Positions 27,479 through 35,164 of a stretch of 64,000 nt of DNA are shown piece by piece. Position 1 is the stretch's first letter. Each line of letters begins with the position of its first letter. The stretch is from assembly GCA_022841665.1 (NCBI GenBank), contig JALHRB010000003.1:124001-188000 (forward strand), in the 5' to 3' direction. Below the pieces are notes generated by a model. The model had not been told where the DNA came from, searched no databases, and saw only the letters and a program-made list of their open reading frames with translations. A program made the position numbers and the translations under genes. The DNA is from Pseudolabrys sp. GTDB lineage: Bacteria; Pseudomonadota; Alphaproteobacteria; Rhizobiales; Xanthobacteraceae.

Positions 27479-28189
27479 ATGACCCGCGCGATCACAGCCC
27501 AAACCGACCGACAGACCGCGCGCTCATATTGGGTGATGAGCCGCAGCGACAGCGAACGCGCTTTCCGCGCCGCGCGCCGGCACAGCCGCATGGTGCGCGT
27601 GATGCGCATCGCGATCCCGGCCGCGGTGGTGCTGGGGCTGGCCGCAGTCTTTCTCGTCACCTATTTCAACCCGCTGCGCATGCTCACCAGCGCGCTGCCG
27701 ATCAACATCAACGACCTGGTCGTGTCGGGCACCAAGGTCACCATGGAGCAGCCGCGGCTGTCGGGCTTCACCCGCGACGCGCGCGCCTACGAGCTGAGCG
27801 CGGAAAAAGCGGCGCAAGACCTCACCAAGCCGGACATCGTCGAACTGATCAATATCCGCGCCAAAGTGGACATGCAGGACAAGACGACGATGCAGATGTC
27901 GGCGCGCAACGGCACCTACAACAGCAAGAACGAGACGCTCAAGCTCGAGCACAACATCCTTCTCTCGTCCTCCACCGGCTACAAAGGCCGCCTGAGCGAA
28001 GCGATGGTCAATATCCGCAGCGGCCATATCGTGTCGGAAAGCCCGGTCGAACTGGAGCTGCTGCAGGGCACGCTCCACGCCAACAAGCTGGAGATCGTCG
28101 ACTCCGGCGATCTGGTGCGCTTCCACGGCGGCGTGGTGATGGACATGAGGCTCAACGATGCCGCGGCGGCGAAGGCGGGCGGGCAATGA
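27479..28189 (+). CDS. lptC: LPS export protein LptC
   Basis: LptC is the bitopic inner-membrane component that passes lipopolysaccharide from LptBFG to LptA. The protein of about 236 residues has one membrane helix (IAIPAAVVLGLAAVFLVTYF, near residues 60-80) and a periplasmic jellyroll with repeated strands (LSGFTRDARAYELSAEKA, GRLSEAMVNIRSGHIVSESP). An alternative start is MSRSDSERAF at 27536. Its stop overlaps the lptA start (ATGA). Confidence 0.92.
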   Translation: MTRAITAQTDRQTARSYWVMSRSDSERAFRAARRHSRMVRVMRIAIPAAVVLGLAAVFLVTYFNPLRMLTSALPININDLVVSGTKVTMEQPRLSGFTRDARAYELSAEKAAQDLTKPDIVELINIRAKVDMQDKTTMQMSARNGTYNSKNETLKLEHNILLSSSTGYKGRLSEAMVNIRSGHIVSESPVELELLQGTLHANKLEIVDSGDLVRFHGGVVMDMRLNDAAAAKAGGQ

Positions 28190-28875
28190 GTCTATTGCGG
28201 TGCATCGTTGTCGCGGCTGTGCTGGCGATGTCGGGCGTAGCGCTTGCGCAGCAGCAGCAGGCCGCGACGGCGCCGGCGTCGAAAGGGCCGCCCAACGCCC
28301 TGCAGGGTTTCTCGCAGAATCGCGACCAGCCCGTGCATATCGAGGCGGCAACGCTGGAAGTGCGCGACAAGGACAAGCTCGCGACCTTCAGCGGCAACGT
28401 GCGCGTGAAGCAGGGCGACACCAATATGCGCAGCAAATCGCTGCTGGTATTCTACGAGCAGGACGCAAGCGAAAAGGGCGCCAAGCCCGCCAGCGCCATG
28501 CAGGCGGCGACCCCCGGCCCCGGCGGCCAGCAGAAGATCAAGCGGCTGGAAGCGCGTGGCAGCGTGGTGGTCACGCAGAAGGACCAGACCGCCACCGGCG
28601 AGCTCGGCATCTTCGACATGACCACCAACACGGTCACGCTCACCGGCGGTGTGGTGATGACGCAGGGCCAGAACGTCCTGAAGGGCGAGCGGCTGGTGGT
28701 CGACCTCACCAGCGGCGTGTCGCGCGTCGAGGGCAAGAACGGCCAGGGCCGCGTGCAGGGCCTTTTCCTGCCGGGCAGCGGGCCGGAAAAGCCCGGCGGC
28801 ACACCGCAGCCGAACCAGCCGGCGCAACCGCAGCAACGGCCGAACACGGGGCCGATCCCGTTGCGGCCCTTCTGA
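28186..28875 (+). CDS. lptA: LPS transport periplasmic protein LptA
   Basis: LptA forms the periplasmic bridge for lipopolysaccharide. The 229-residue protein has a signal peptide cut after GVALAQ, then the OstA-like repeats VHIEAATLEVRDKDKLATFS, GNVRVKQGDTNMRSKSLLV and TGELGIFDMTTNTVTLTGGV. A Pro/Gln-rich tail of about 35 residues (PGGTPQPNQPAQPQQRP) ends the protein and is not part of the fold. It is translationally coupled to lptC; lptB follows after 114 bp. Confidence 0.94.
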   Translation: MSLLRCIVVAAVLAMSGVALAQQQQAATAPASKGPPNALQGFSQNRDQPVHIEAATLEVRDKDKLATFSGNVRVKQGDTNMRSKSLLVFYEQDASEKGAKPASAMQAATPGPGGQQKIKRLEARGSVVVTQKDQTATGELGIFDMTTNTVTLTGGVVMTQGQNVLKGERLVVDLTSGVSRVEGKNGQGRVQGLFLPGSGPEKPGGTPQPNQPAQPQQRPNTGPIPLRPF

Positions 28876-28989
28876 CCGGCATGCCCGTGGCCGCCCGGAA
28901 CTCGCGGGAATCAGTTATGGTCGCGCGCCTGCCGGGGCGCGCCGCGCGCACCGGGGCTATCGGCCGACCATGCGCCGCGAGGTAGCCCG

Positions 28990-29907
28990 GTGAATATCCT
29001 TTCGCTGTTTCAGCGCCGCCAGGTCCGGCAGAGCCGTGCGCTGACGCCGGCCGAGGCGCGGGCCCAGCAGGCGGCTCTCGCCGCGCAAGGCCAGCAGGCG
29101 CGCCCGCCGCAGCCGCAAGCCCAACAACAGCAGCCGCGCCCGCGCGCGGCCGGCGACGGCCGCCAGCCGCAGCAGCAGACCCGCCACGCTTACTTGGCCG
29201 CCCACGGCGTCGAGAAAAGCTTCGGCGGCCGCATGGTCGTGCGCGGCGTGACCCTCTATGTGCGGCGGGGCGAGGCGGTCGGCCTGCTCGGCCCCAACGG
29301 CGCCGGCAAGACGACGGTGTTCTACATGATCACCGGCCTCATCCAGGCCGACCGCGGGCGTATCGAGCTCGACGGCTACGACGTCACCGGCCTGCCGATG
29401 TACCAGCGCGCGCGGCTGGGCATCGGCTATCTGCCGCAGGAAGCCTCGATTTTCCGCGGCCTCAATGTCGAGGAAAACATCCGCGCCGTGCTGGAAGTGG
29501 TCGAGCCGGACCGCCGCCGCCGCGACGCCGATCTCAACGCGCTGCTGGAAGAGTTCAACATCGCGCGTCTGCGCAAGACGCCGACCATCGCACTGTCGGG
29601 CGGCGAGCGCCGCCGCGTCGAGATCGCTCGCGCGCTGGCGACGCGGCCGAGCTACATGCTGCTGGACGAGCCCTTCGCCGGCATCGACCCCATCGCCGTC
29701 GGCGACATCCAGGCGCTGGTGCGCCATTTGACCAACCGCGGCATCGGCGTGCTGATCACCGACCACAATGTGCGCGAGACGCTCGGCCTGACCGACCGCG
29801 CCTACATCATCTATTCCGGCGAGGTGCTGATGGAGGGGCGGGCGGAGGATATCGTGAATAACCCCGACGTCCGCCGGCTCTATCTGGGCGAGGAATTCCG
29901 CCTCTAG
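28990..29907 (+). CDS. lptB: LPS export ABC transporter ATPase LptB, with Gln/Pro-rich N-terminal extension
   Basis: LptB powers lipopolysaccharide extraction by LptFG. The ATPase core has Walker A GPNGAGKTT, the signature LSGGERRRVEIARAL, Walker B YMLLDEPFAGID and the switch His in ITDHNVRE, with the LptB-typical FRGLNVEENI. The 305-residue length exceeds the usual 240. The first 65 or so residues are a low-complexity stretch rich in Gln, Pro, Ala and Arg, ahead of LAAHGVEKSFGGR. The start is GTG. rpoN follows, as in many proteobacteria. Confidence 0.95.
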   Translation: MNILSLFQRRQVRQSRALTPAEARAQQAALAAQGQQARPPQPQAQQQQPRPRAAGDGRQPQQQTRHAYLAAHGVEKSFGGRMVVRGVTLYVRRGEAVGLLGPNGAGKTTVFYMITGLIQADRGRIELDGYDVTGLPMYQRARLGIGYLPQEASIFRGLNVEENIRAVLEVVEPDRRRRDADLNALLEEFNIARLRKTPTIALSGGERRRVEIARALATRPSYMLLDEPFAGIDPIAVGDIQALVRHLTNRGIGVLITDHNVRETLGLTDRAYIIYSGEVLMEGRAEDIVNNPDVRRLYLGEEFRL

Positions 29908-30061
29908 CGGCTTTGCCGCACTGCACAATTCGGCGGCCGGCGTCAAGGCGTGGCGAAATTTTGTGCAATGCCGCACTGCGGAATCGCATATCGCCAAGCG
30001 CCCGGAACTGATATAGCCTTTACAAGCAAGAATCAGACCAGTTTCCGCCGGGAAACCATTT

Positions 30062-31615
30062 ATGGCGTTGTCGCAACGACTCGAGTTCCGCCAGACGCAA
30101 GCGCTGGTGATGACGCCGCAGCTGATGCAGGCCATCAAGCTGCTGCAACTCTCGAGTCTGGATCTGGCCGCCTATGTCGATGGCGAGCTCGAGCGCAATC
30201 CGCTGCTGGAGCGCGCCGCCGACGATGATGCGCCGCCGACGGGCGGCGACGCGGACGCTGCGCCGTCCGCTGAGGGCGAGGGCGGCGAAGGCGGCGAGGA
30301 TATCGGCAGCGCCGCCGCCGGCGACTGGAACAACAACGAGCTGGAGACCAGCCGCAGCGCGATGGAGCAGGGGCTGGGCACCGAACTCGAAAACGTCTTT
30401 CCCGACGACGGCGGCGAGAAGCGGGCCGCGCCCGAGCCGGCCGGGCCGGCCTATTCGGAATGGTCGGGCGCGGGCTCCGGCGGCAGCGAAGACGGCGACT
30501 ACAATCTGGAAGCATTCGTCTCCGCCGAAACCACGCTCTCGATGCATCTCGCCGAGCAGATGGCGCTGGCGATCACCGATCCGGCGCGCCGCATGATCGG
30601 CCAGTACCTGATCGATATGGTGGACGAGGCCGGCTATCTCGCCGGCGACCTCGCGGCCGTCGCCGACAAGCTCGGCGCGCCGATGGCGGACGTCGAGGCC
30701 GTGCTGGCCATCCTGCAAGGGTTCGAGCCCGCCGGCGTTTGCGCGCGCAATCTCACCGAATGCCTCGCGATCCAGCTGAAGGAGCGCGACCGTTTCGATC
30801 CGGCGATGCAGGCGCTGGTGGCCCATCTCGATCTCCTGGCCAAGCGCGACCTCGCCGCGCTGCGCCGCCTGTGCGGCGTGGACGACGAAGACCTCGCCGA
30901 AATGATCGCCGAGATCCGCAGCCTCAACCCGAAGCCGGGGCTGGCCTTCGGCTCGACGCTGGTGCAGCCGATCGTGCCGGACGTCTTGGTGCGCTCCGCC
31001 CCCGACGGTACCTGGCAGGTCGAATTGAATTCCGACACGCTGCCGAAGGTTCTGATCAACCAGCGCTACTACGCGCAGGTGAGCAAAGGCACGCGCAACG
31101 ACAAGGACAAGACCTACATCGCCGATTGCCTGCAGACGGCGACCTGGCTGGTGCGCGCGCTCGACCAGCGCGCCAAGACGATCCTCAAAGTGTCGAGCGA
31201 AATCGTGCGCCAGCAGGACGGCTTCTTCTCGAAGGGCGTGCAGCATCTGCGCCCGCTCAATCTCAAGACCGTCGCCGACGCCATCAGCATGCACGAGTCG
31301 ACGGTGTCGCGCGTCACCGCCAACAAATACATGGCGACCAGCCGCGGCATTTTCGAATTGAAATATTTCTTCACGTCGTCGATCGCTTCCGCCGACGGCG
31401 GCGAAGCGCATTCGGCCGAGGCCGTGCGTCACCGCATCCGGCAACTGATCGACGCGGAAACCGCGGAAGGCGTTTTGTCGGACGACACCATCGTCGAAAA
31501 GCTGCGCGGCGCCGGCATCGACATCGCGCGCCGCACTGTGGCCAAATACCGGGAAGCGATGCGGATACCGTCCTCCGTGCAGCGGCGGCGTGAAAAACAG
31601 GCGGCGACCGCCTGA
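30062..31615 (+). CDS. rpoN: RNA polymerase sigma-54 factor
   Basis: RpoN directs transcription at -24/-12 promoters together with enhancer-binding ATPases, typically for nitrogen and carbon use. The 517-residue protein has region I (QTQALVMTPQLMQAIKLLQL), an acidic and variable region II (about 55-150), and the core-binding domain. It also has the helix-turn-helix MHESTVSRVTANKYM and the C-terminal RpoN box ARRTVAKYREAM. The 154 bp upstream contain short direct and inverted repeats but no promoter I can name. Confidence 0.98.
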   Translation: MALSQRLEFRQTQALVMTPQLMQAIKLLQLSSLDLAAYVDGELERNPLLERAADDDAPPTGGDADAAPSAEGEGGEGGEDIGSAAAGDWNNNELETSRSAMEQGLGTELENVFPDDGGEKRAAPEPAGPAYSEWSGAGSGGSEDGDYNLEAFVSAETTLSMHLAEQMALAITDPARRMIGQYLIDMVDEAGYLAGDLAAVADKLGAPMADVEAVLAILQGFEPAGVCARNLTECLAIQLKERDRFDPAMQALVAHLDLLAKRDLAALRRLCGVDDEDLAEMIAEIRSLNPKPGLAFGSTLVQPIVPDVLVRSAPDGTWQVELNSDTLPKVLINQRYYAQVSKGTRNDKDKTYIADCLQTATWLVRALDQRAKTILKVSSEIVRQQDGFFSKGVQHLRPLNLKTVADAISMHESTVSRVTANKYMATSRGIFELKYFFTSSIASADGGEAHSAEAVRHRIRQLIDAETAEGVLSDDTIVEKLRGAGIDIARRTVAKYREAMRIPSSVQRRREKQAATA

Positions 31616-31716
31616 TTATGCGGCAACGCCACGATTGACCTGCGCGGCGTTTTCAAGGTGAAATCGGTGCCACCGGGACAGGCGCCCGCGTGCCGCGCCC
31701 GGCAAAGGAGGCTCGT

Positions 31717-32037
31717 ATGCCTTTGCGCATCTCCGGGCGGAACATCAGCGTAGGTCAGGCGCTGCAACAACGCATCAGCGAGCGGGTCGAGGAAGCCGCC
31801 GCGAAATATTTCCGCGGCGGCTACAGCGGCCACGCCACCGTCGGCCGCGACGGCTTCGGCTTTCGCACCGAGTGCATTCTGCATCTGGATTCCGGCGCGC
31901 TGCTCGAAGCCGAAGGCGTGGCGGCGGACGCCTATGCCAGCGCCGAGCAGGCCGCGCTGCGCATCGAGAAGCGGCTGCGGCGCTACAAGCGCAAGCGCAA
32001 AGATCATCAATCCCGCCGCGGCGGCCGATTCGAATGA
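31717..32037 (+). CDS. hpf: Ribosome hibernation factor, N-terminal domain only
   Basis: The 106-residue protein has the beta-alpha-beta-beta-beta-alpha domain of HPF/YfiA that sits in the decoding centre and silences ribosomes: LRISGRNISVGQALQQRISE, GHATVGRDGFGFRTECILHL and ASAEQAALRIEKRLRRYKRK. A strong AAAGGAGG precedes the start. Related rhizobia have a long HPF of about 200 residues whose C-terminal domain makes 100S dimers. Here the frame stops after RRGGRFE, and I find no trace of the C-terminal domain in any frame before ptsN. Confidence 0.9.
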   Translation: MPLRISGRNISVGQALQQRISERVEEAAAKYFRGGYSGHATVGRDGFGFRTECILHLDSGALLEAEGVAADAYASAEQAALRIEKRLRRYKRKRKDHQSRRGGRFE

Positions 32038-32257
32038 CTCAAAACGGGGCCTGTCGCCGAGCGGTCCGAATGCGGCAAACGCGCGCCGATCCCGCGCAAA
32101 TTTGCTGTGGAACTCGTTCTTCCGCGCAGAGCCGCAGGCGAAAAGGCGCGAAATGGGCTCTCCCGGGGGGCATTGACGCAGGCCGGGCCCGCTCTTATGG
32201 TCCGCGGCCTTCAACACCCCCCTTGCAATTTCGCGCCGTACCTTACGATCATTGGCA

Positions 32258-32728
32258 ATGTCCATGACGCTCACCGATGTCATTGCGCCAAACGCGATTC
32301 TTCCGGCGCTCAAGGTCAACAACAAGAAACAGGCCTTGCAGGAACTTGCCGCGCGCGCGGCCGAGCTCACGGGGCAGAGCGAGCGCGCGATTCTCGAAAT
32401 CCTGTTGCAGCGGGAAAAGCTCGGCTCGACCGCGGTCGGCAACGGCATCGCCATCCCGCACGGCAAGCTGCCGAAGCTCGGCCGCTTGTTCGGCCTGTTC
32501 GCGCGGCTGGAGCGCGGCATCGACTTCGAAGCGCTCGACGCGCAGCCCGTCGACCTCGTTTTTCTGCTGCTCGCGCCGGAGACGGCCGGCGCCGATCACC
32601 TGAAGGCACTGGCGCGCGTCGCGCGTCTGCTGCGCGATCCGGAAATCGCGCGCAAGCTGCGCGACTCGCGCGACGCCGACGCGCTCTTCGCGGTGCTGTC
32701 GATGCCGCCGGCGTCGAGCGCGGCGTAA
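32258..32728 (+). CDS. ptsN: PTS IIA-Ntr regulatory protein
   Basis: PtsN is the terminal phosphoacceptor of the nitrogen PTS and regulates potassium uptake, carbon/nitrogen balance and sometimes sigma-54 activity. The 156-residue protein has the phosphorylated His68 in GNGIAIPHGKLPKL and the fold marker VDLVFLLLAPE. I take the ATG at 32258; a TTG at 32252 is in frame. Its place after rpoN and hpf is the conserved order. A 220-bp gap separates it from hpf. Confidence 0.95.
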   Translation: MSMTLTDVIAPNAILPALKVNNKKQALQELAARAAELTGQSERAILEILLQREKLGSTAVGNGIAIPHGKLPKLGRLFGLFARLERGIDFEALDAQPVDLVFLLLAPETAGADHLKALARVARLLRDPEIARKLRDSRDADALFAVLSMPPASSAA

Positions 32729-32767
32729 CACCAATTATCGTCCCCGCATCGTTGCCACAAACACAAA

Positions 32768-32934
32768 CGTCATCATCCGCGAAAGCGGATGATCCAGTAC
32801 GCCCGGCGTTTCTGATTTATCTCAATGTCTGCGATTACTGGATGCCCGCTTCCGCTAGGCGCTCCGCGCTTCGGCGGACTCGTACCCGCCGAAGCTCGCA
32901 AAGCGAGCGAAGGCGGGTCGCGGGCATGACAGTA
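32768..32934. repeat. Composite palindromic repeat, family A (extended)
   Basis: The left half is CGTCATCATCCGCGAAAGCG with GATGATCCAGTACG. The right half begins ATTACTGGATGCCCGC and is enlarged by an extra nested palindrome (CGCTTCGGCGGACTCGTACC with its complement further on) before the closing GCGGGCATGACAG. It fills the gap between convergent ptsN and the DUF1150 gene. Confidence 0.8.
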
Positions 32935-32950
32935 TGATCCGGCCGCGCCT

Positions 32951-33226
32951 TTAGTGCACGCTGACCGGCTCGAGCTCCTGGCTCCACGCATTGGCGAGCG
33001 CGGCCTCGCGCGTGTCGGTGAGCATGATCGGCGTGCCGTCGGCGGCATGCAGCACGAACAGCTCGATGCCCGGTTCGATCTCCGGCGCCTGCGGGAACAG
33101 GCCCGCCACGTCCTCGGAGCGGATGGCCTTCACATAAGCGAGGCTGCCCTCGCCGAGCTGTGCCAGCGCCTCCTGCGTGATCGCAGGGTTGCCTTTGTTC
33201 GCTTCAGTCACTTTTTCGTTTCTCAT
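32951..33226 (-). CDS. DUF1150 family protein
   Basis: This is a 91-residue protein of the DUF1150 family, recognised from LGEGSLAYVKAIRSEDV, FPQAPEIEPGIELFVLHAADG and REAALANAWSQELEPVSVH. Its function is not known. It follows the Hsp20 gene by 60 bp on the same strand, a pairing common in Rhizobiales, so a stress-linked role is plausible. I start at MRNEKVTEAN, with GAGGAG about nine bases upstream. Confidence 0.88.
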   Translation of the reverse strand: MRNEKVTEANKGNPAITQEALAQLGEGSLAYVKAIRSEDVAGLFPQAPEIEPGIELFVLHAADGTPIMLTDTREAALANAWSQELEPVSVH

Positions 33227-33286
33227 GGCCCTCGACTCCTCTCGATTCAACGCTTGTCGCGGTCGAGTCCCTGCTTCACAAGTTCG

Positions 33287-33712
33287 TCATTCCTGCTCAT
33301 TGATCGAGATCGTCTTCACGGTCCGTTCCGGCTGCGGCCGGACCAGGTCGATCGAAAGCAACCCGTTCTTCAAATCCGCGCCCAGCACCTCCATGCCGTC
33401 CGCCAGCACGAAGGTGCGCTGGAACTGGCGCGCCGCGATGCCGCGGTGGAGGTACTGCCGGCTCTTGTCGTCCTGCTGACGCCCGCGGATCACCAGTTGG
33501 CTCTCCTCGAGGGAGACGTCGAGCTGGTCGCGGGTGAAGCCGGCGACGGCCAGCGTGATGCGCAGGCGTTCGGGGCTCTGCGCGTCGCGCGCGACTCGCT
33601 CGATGTTGTAGGGCGGGTAGCCGTCGGAGCCCTTGGCGACGCGGTCGAGCAGACGCTCGATCTCGTCGAAACCCAGCAGGAACGGGCTGGAAAGAGTCGG
33701 AACTCGTGACAT
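33287..33712 (-). CDS. Hsp20-family small heat shock protein
   Basis: The product is an ATP-independent chaperone of about 141 residues that holds unfolding proteins. The alpha-crystallin domain spans about residues 35-130 (YPPYNIERVARDAQSPERLR, LAVAGFTRDQLDVSLEESQL, GIAARQFQRTFVLADGMEV). The conserved A-x-x-x-N-G-L appears as ADLKNGLL, and the tail VKTISINEQE has the I-x-I/V-type anchor. An N-terminal FDEIERLLDRV segment is typical of class A rhizobial Hsp20s. A ROSE-like hairpin covers its ribosome binding site. Confidence 0.94.
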   Translation of the reverse strand: MSRVPTLSSPFLLGFDEIERLLDRVAKGSDGYPPYNIERVARDAQSPERLRITLAVAGFTRDQLDVSLEESQLVIRGRQQDDKSRQYLHRGIAARQFQRTFVLADGMEVLGADLKNGLLSIDLVRPQPERTVKTISINEQE

Positions 33713-33718
33713 TGGTCT

Positions 33719-33744
33719 CAAAGTCCTCGCTTGAAGCGACTTTG
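33719..33744 (-). promoter_or_regulatory. Candidate ROSE-like RNA thermometer before hsp20
   Basis: In the minus-strand transcript the bases just before the hsp20 ATG can fold with CAAAG/CTTTG and TCGC/GCGA paired around a TTCAA loop, leaving GGA of the Shine-Dalgarno as a bulge. ROSE elements of Bradyrhizobium small heat-shock genes hide the SD opposite a U-Y-G-C-U motif; here that motif reads TCGCT. The assignment is inference from position and pairing. Confidence 0.5.
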
Positions 33745-33884
33745 ACGTAGGGCCCTTTTTGGCACCCTATCCGGAAAGCAACCGCCGTCCGGCTCACTTA
33801 ATATGGGCGGCCGCGGTTAAAGCTTCAAGAACACAGGAGAAACCTCTCCGGCACCGCTATAATGCCCGCCAGCCGAGGATTTTC

Positions 33885-34997
33885 ATGCCAAAACAGCCAT
33901 CTTTGCCGCATCTGACCGTCCGCGCCATCCGCGCCCGCCCGGTCGAGGTGCCGCTCAATTTTGTGCTCGGCACCAGCCGGGACGTGCTGCGGCGGGTGCC
34001 GCTGCTGCTGATCGACTTGGAGACGGAGGAGGGCATCGCCGGCCGCGCCTACCTGTTCTGCTACCTGCGCGCCGCCGTGCCGGGGATGGTGAGCCTCCTG
34101 AGCGAGGTCGAGGCGCAGACCAAGGGCGAAACGGTGGACCCTGCCGCGCTCGCGGCCAAGCTCGGCCGGCGGTTCACCCTTATCGGCGTGCAGGGCATCG
34201 TGCGCATGGCGCTGTCCGGCTTCGACATCGCCTGCTGGGACGCGCTCGCCATTGCCGCCGGCCAGCCGCTGGCGCGCTTCCTGGGCGCCGAGGCCAAGCC
34301 GGTGCAGGCCTACAACAGTTGCGGCCTTGGGCTGATGGACGACATGGGCGCGCTCGCGGCCGAGGCCGAGAAACTGCTCGCCGGCGGGTTCCGCGCGGTG
34401 AAGCTGCGGCTCGGCTATCCGACCGTGCAGCAGGACATCGCCGCCGTGCAGGCGGTGAAGAAGCGCATCGGCGGCGGCATCGCGCTGATGGTCGACTACA
34501 ATCAGGCGCTTTCGGCGGACGAGGCTTTGACGCGCGGGCGCGCGCTCGACCGGGAGGACATCTTCTGGCTGGAGGAGCCGATCCGCCACGACGACTATGC
34601 CGGCGCGGCCATGCTCGCGCGCGAACTCAGCGTGCCGCTCCAGATCGGCGAGAATTTCTCGCTGCCGGAGGGCATGCAGATGGCGCTCGACCTGGCCGCG
34701 CCCGACTATGTAATGCCCGACCTCGAACGCATCGGCGGCGTCACCGGCTGGCGGCGCGCCGCCGAGATCGCCGCCGCCCATCGCGTGCCGATGTCGTCGC
34801 ACCTGTTTCCGGAAGTGAGCGCACACCTGCTCGCGACCACGCCCACCTGCCACTATCTCGAATATGTCGATTGGGCCGACGCGCTGGTGCGCGAGCCGCT
34901 CGTCATCCGCGACGGCCACGCGATCGTGCCGTCGCGTCCGGGCAACGGCCTCGCGTGGAACGAGGACGCCGTGGCGCGCTACGCCCTGCCGCTGTGA
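33885..34997 (+). CDS. Mandelate racemase/muconate lactonizing family enzyme (enolase superfamily)
   Basis: This 370-residue TIM-barrel enzyme abstracts a proton alpha to a carboxylate with Mg2+. The capping domain is residues 1-130. The barrel shows the base Lys in FRAVKLRLGYP and metal ligands in LMVDYNQALS (Asp), FWLEEPI (Glu) and LQIGENFS (Glu). A His-Asp-type base lies in PMSSHLFPEVSAHLL. SSHLFPE is typical of mandelate-racemase-like members, so racemisation or dehydration of a hydroxy acid is likely. It stands alone, divergent from hsp20, so no pathway can be assigned. Confidence 0.88.
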   Translation: MPKQPSLPHLTVRAIRARPVEVPLNFVLGTSRDVLRRVPLLLIDLETEEGIAGRAYLFCYLRAAVPGMVSLLSEVEAQTKGETVDPAALAAKLGRRFTLIGVQGIVRMALSGFDIACWDALAIAAGQPLARFLGAEAKPVQAYNSCGLGLMDDMGALAAEAEKLLAGGFRAVKLRLGYPTVQQDIAAVQAVKKRIGGGIALMVDYNQALSADEALTRGRALDREDIFWLEEPIRHDDYAGAAMLARELSVPLQIGENFSLPEGMQMALDLAAPDYVMPDLERIGGVTGWRRAAEIAAAHRVPMSSHLFPEVSAHLLATTPTCHYLEYVDWADALVREPLVIRDGHAIVPSRPGNGLAWNEDAVARYALPL

Positions 34998-35164
34998 CGG
35001 ATTAATGTAAAAAACACGCGCCGCGCATGGTTAAATTAAGCATGCGTGTTTGCTTTGTTTGGTCAAAAATTTCTTAAAATCCGCGCGTTTGCGTTCAGCA
35101 CAAGTATGATCCGCCCGCGACTGGACGAGCCATGAACTCGTCCGGCGAAACGCGGGAGTGTCAC

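Noticed and set aside
34998-35060. Possible terminator hairpin (CGCATG/CATGCG) after the enolase-superfamily gene
   Set aside because: The stem is only six base pairs with an 11-base loop, and the T-run is interrupted, so I do not call it a terminator.
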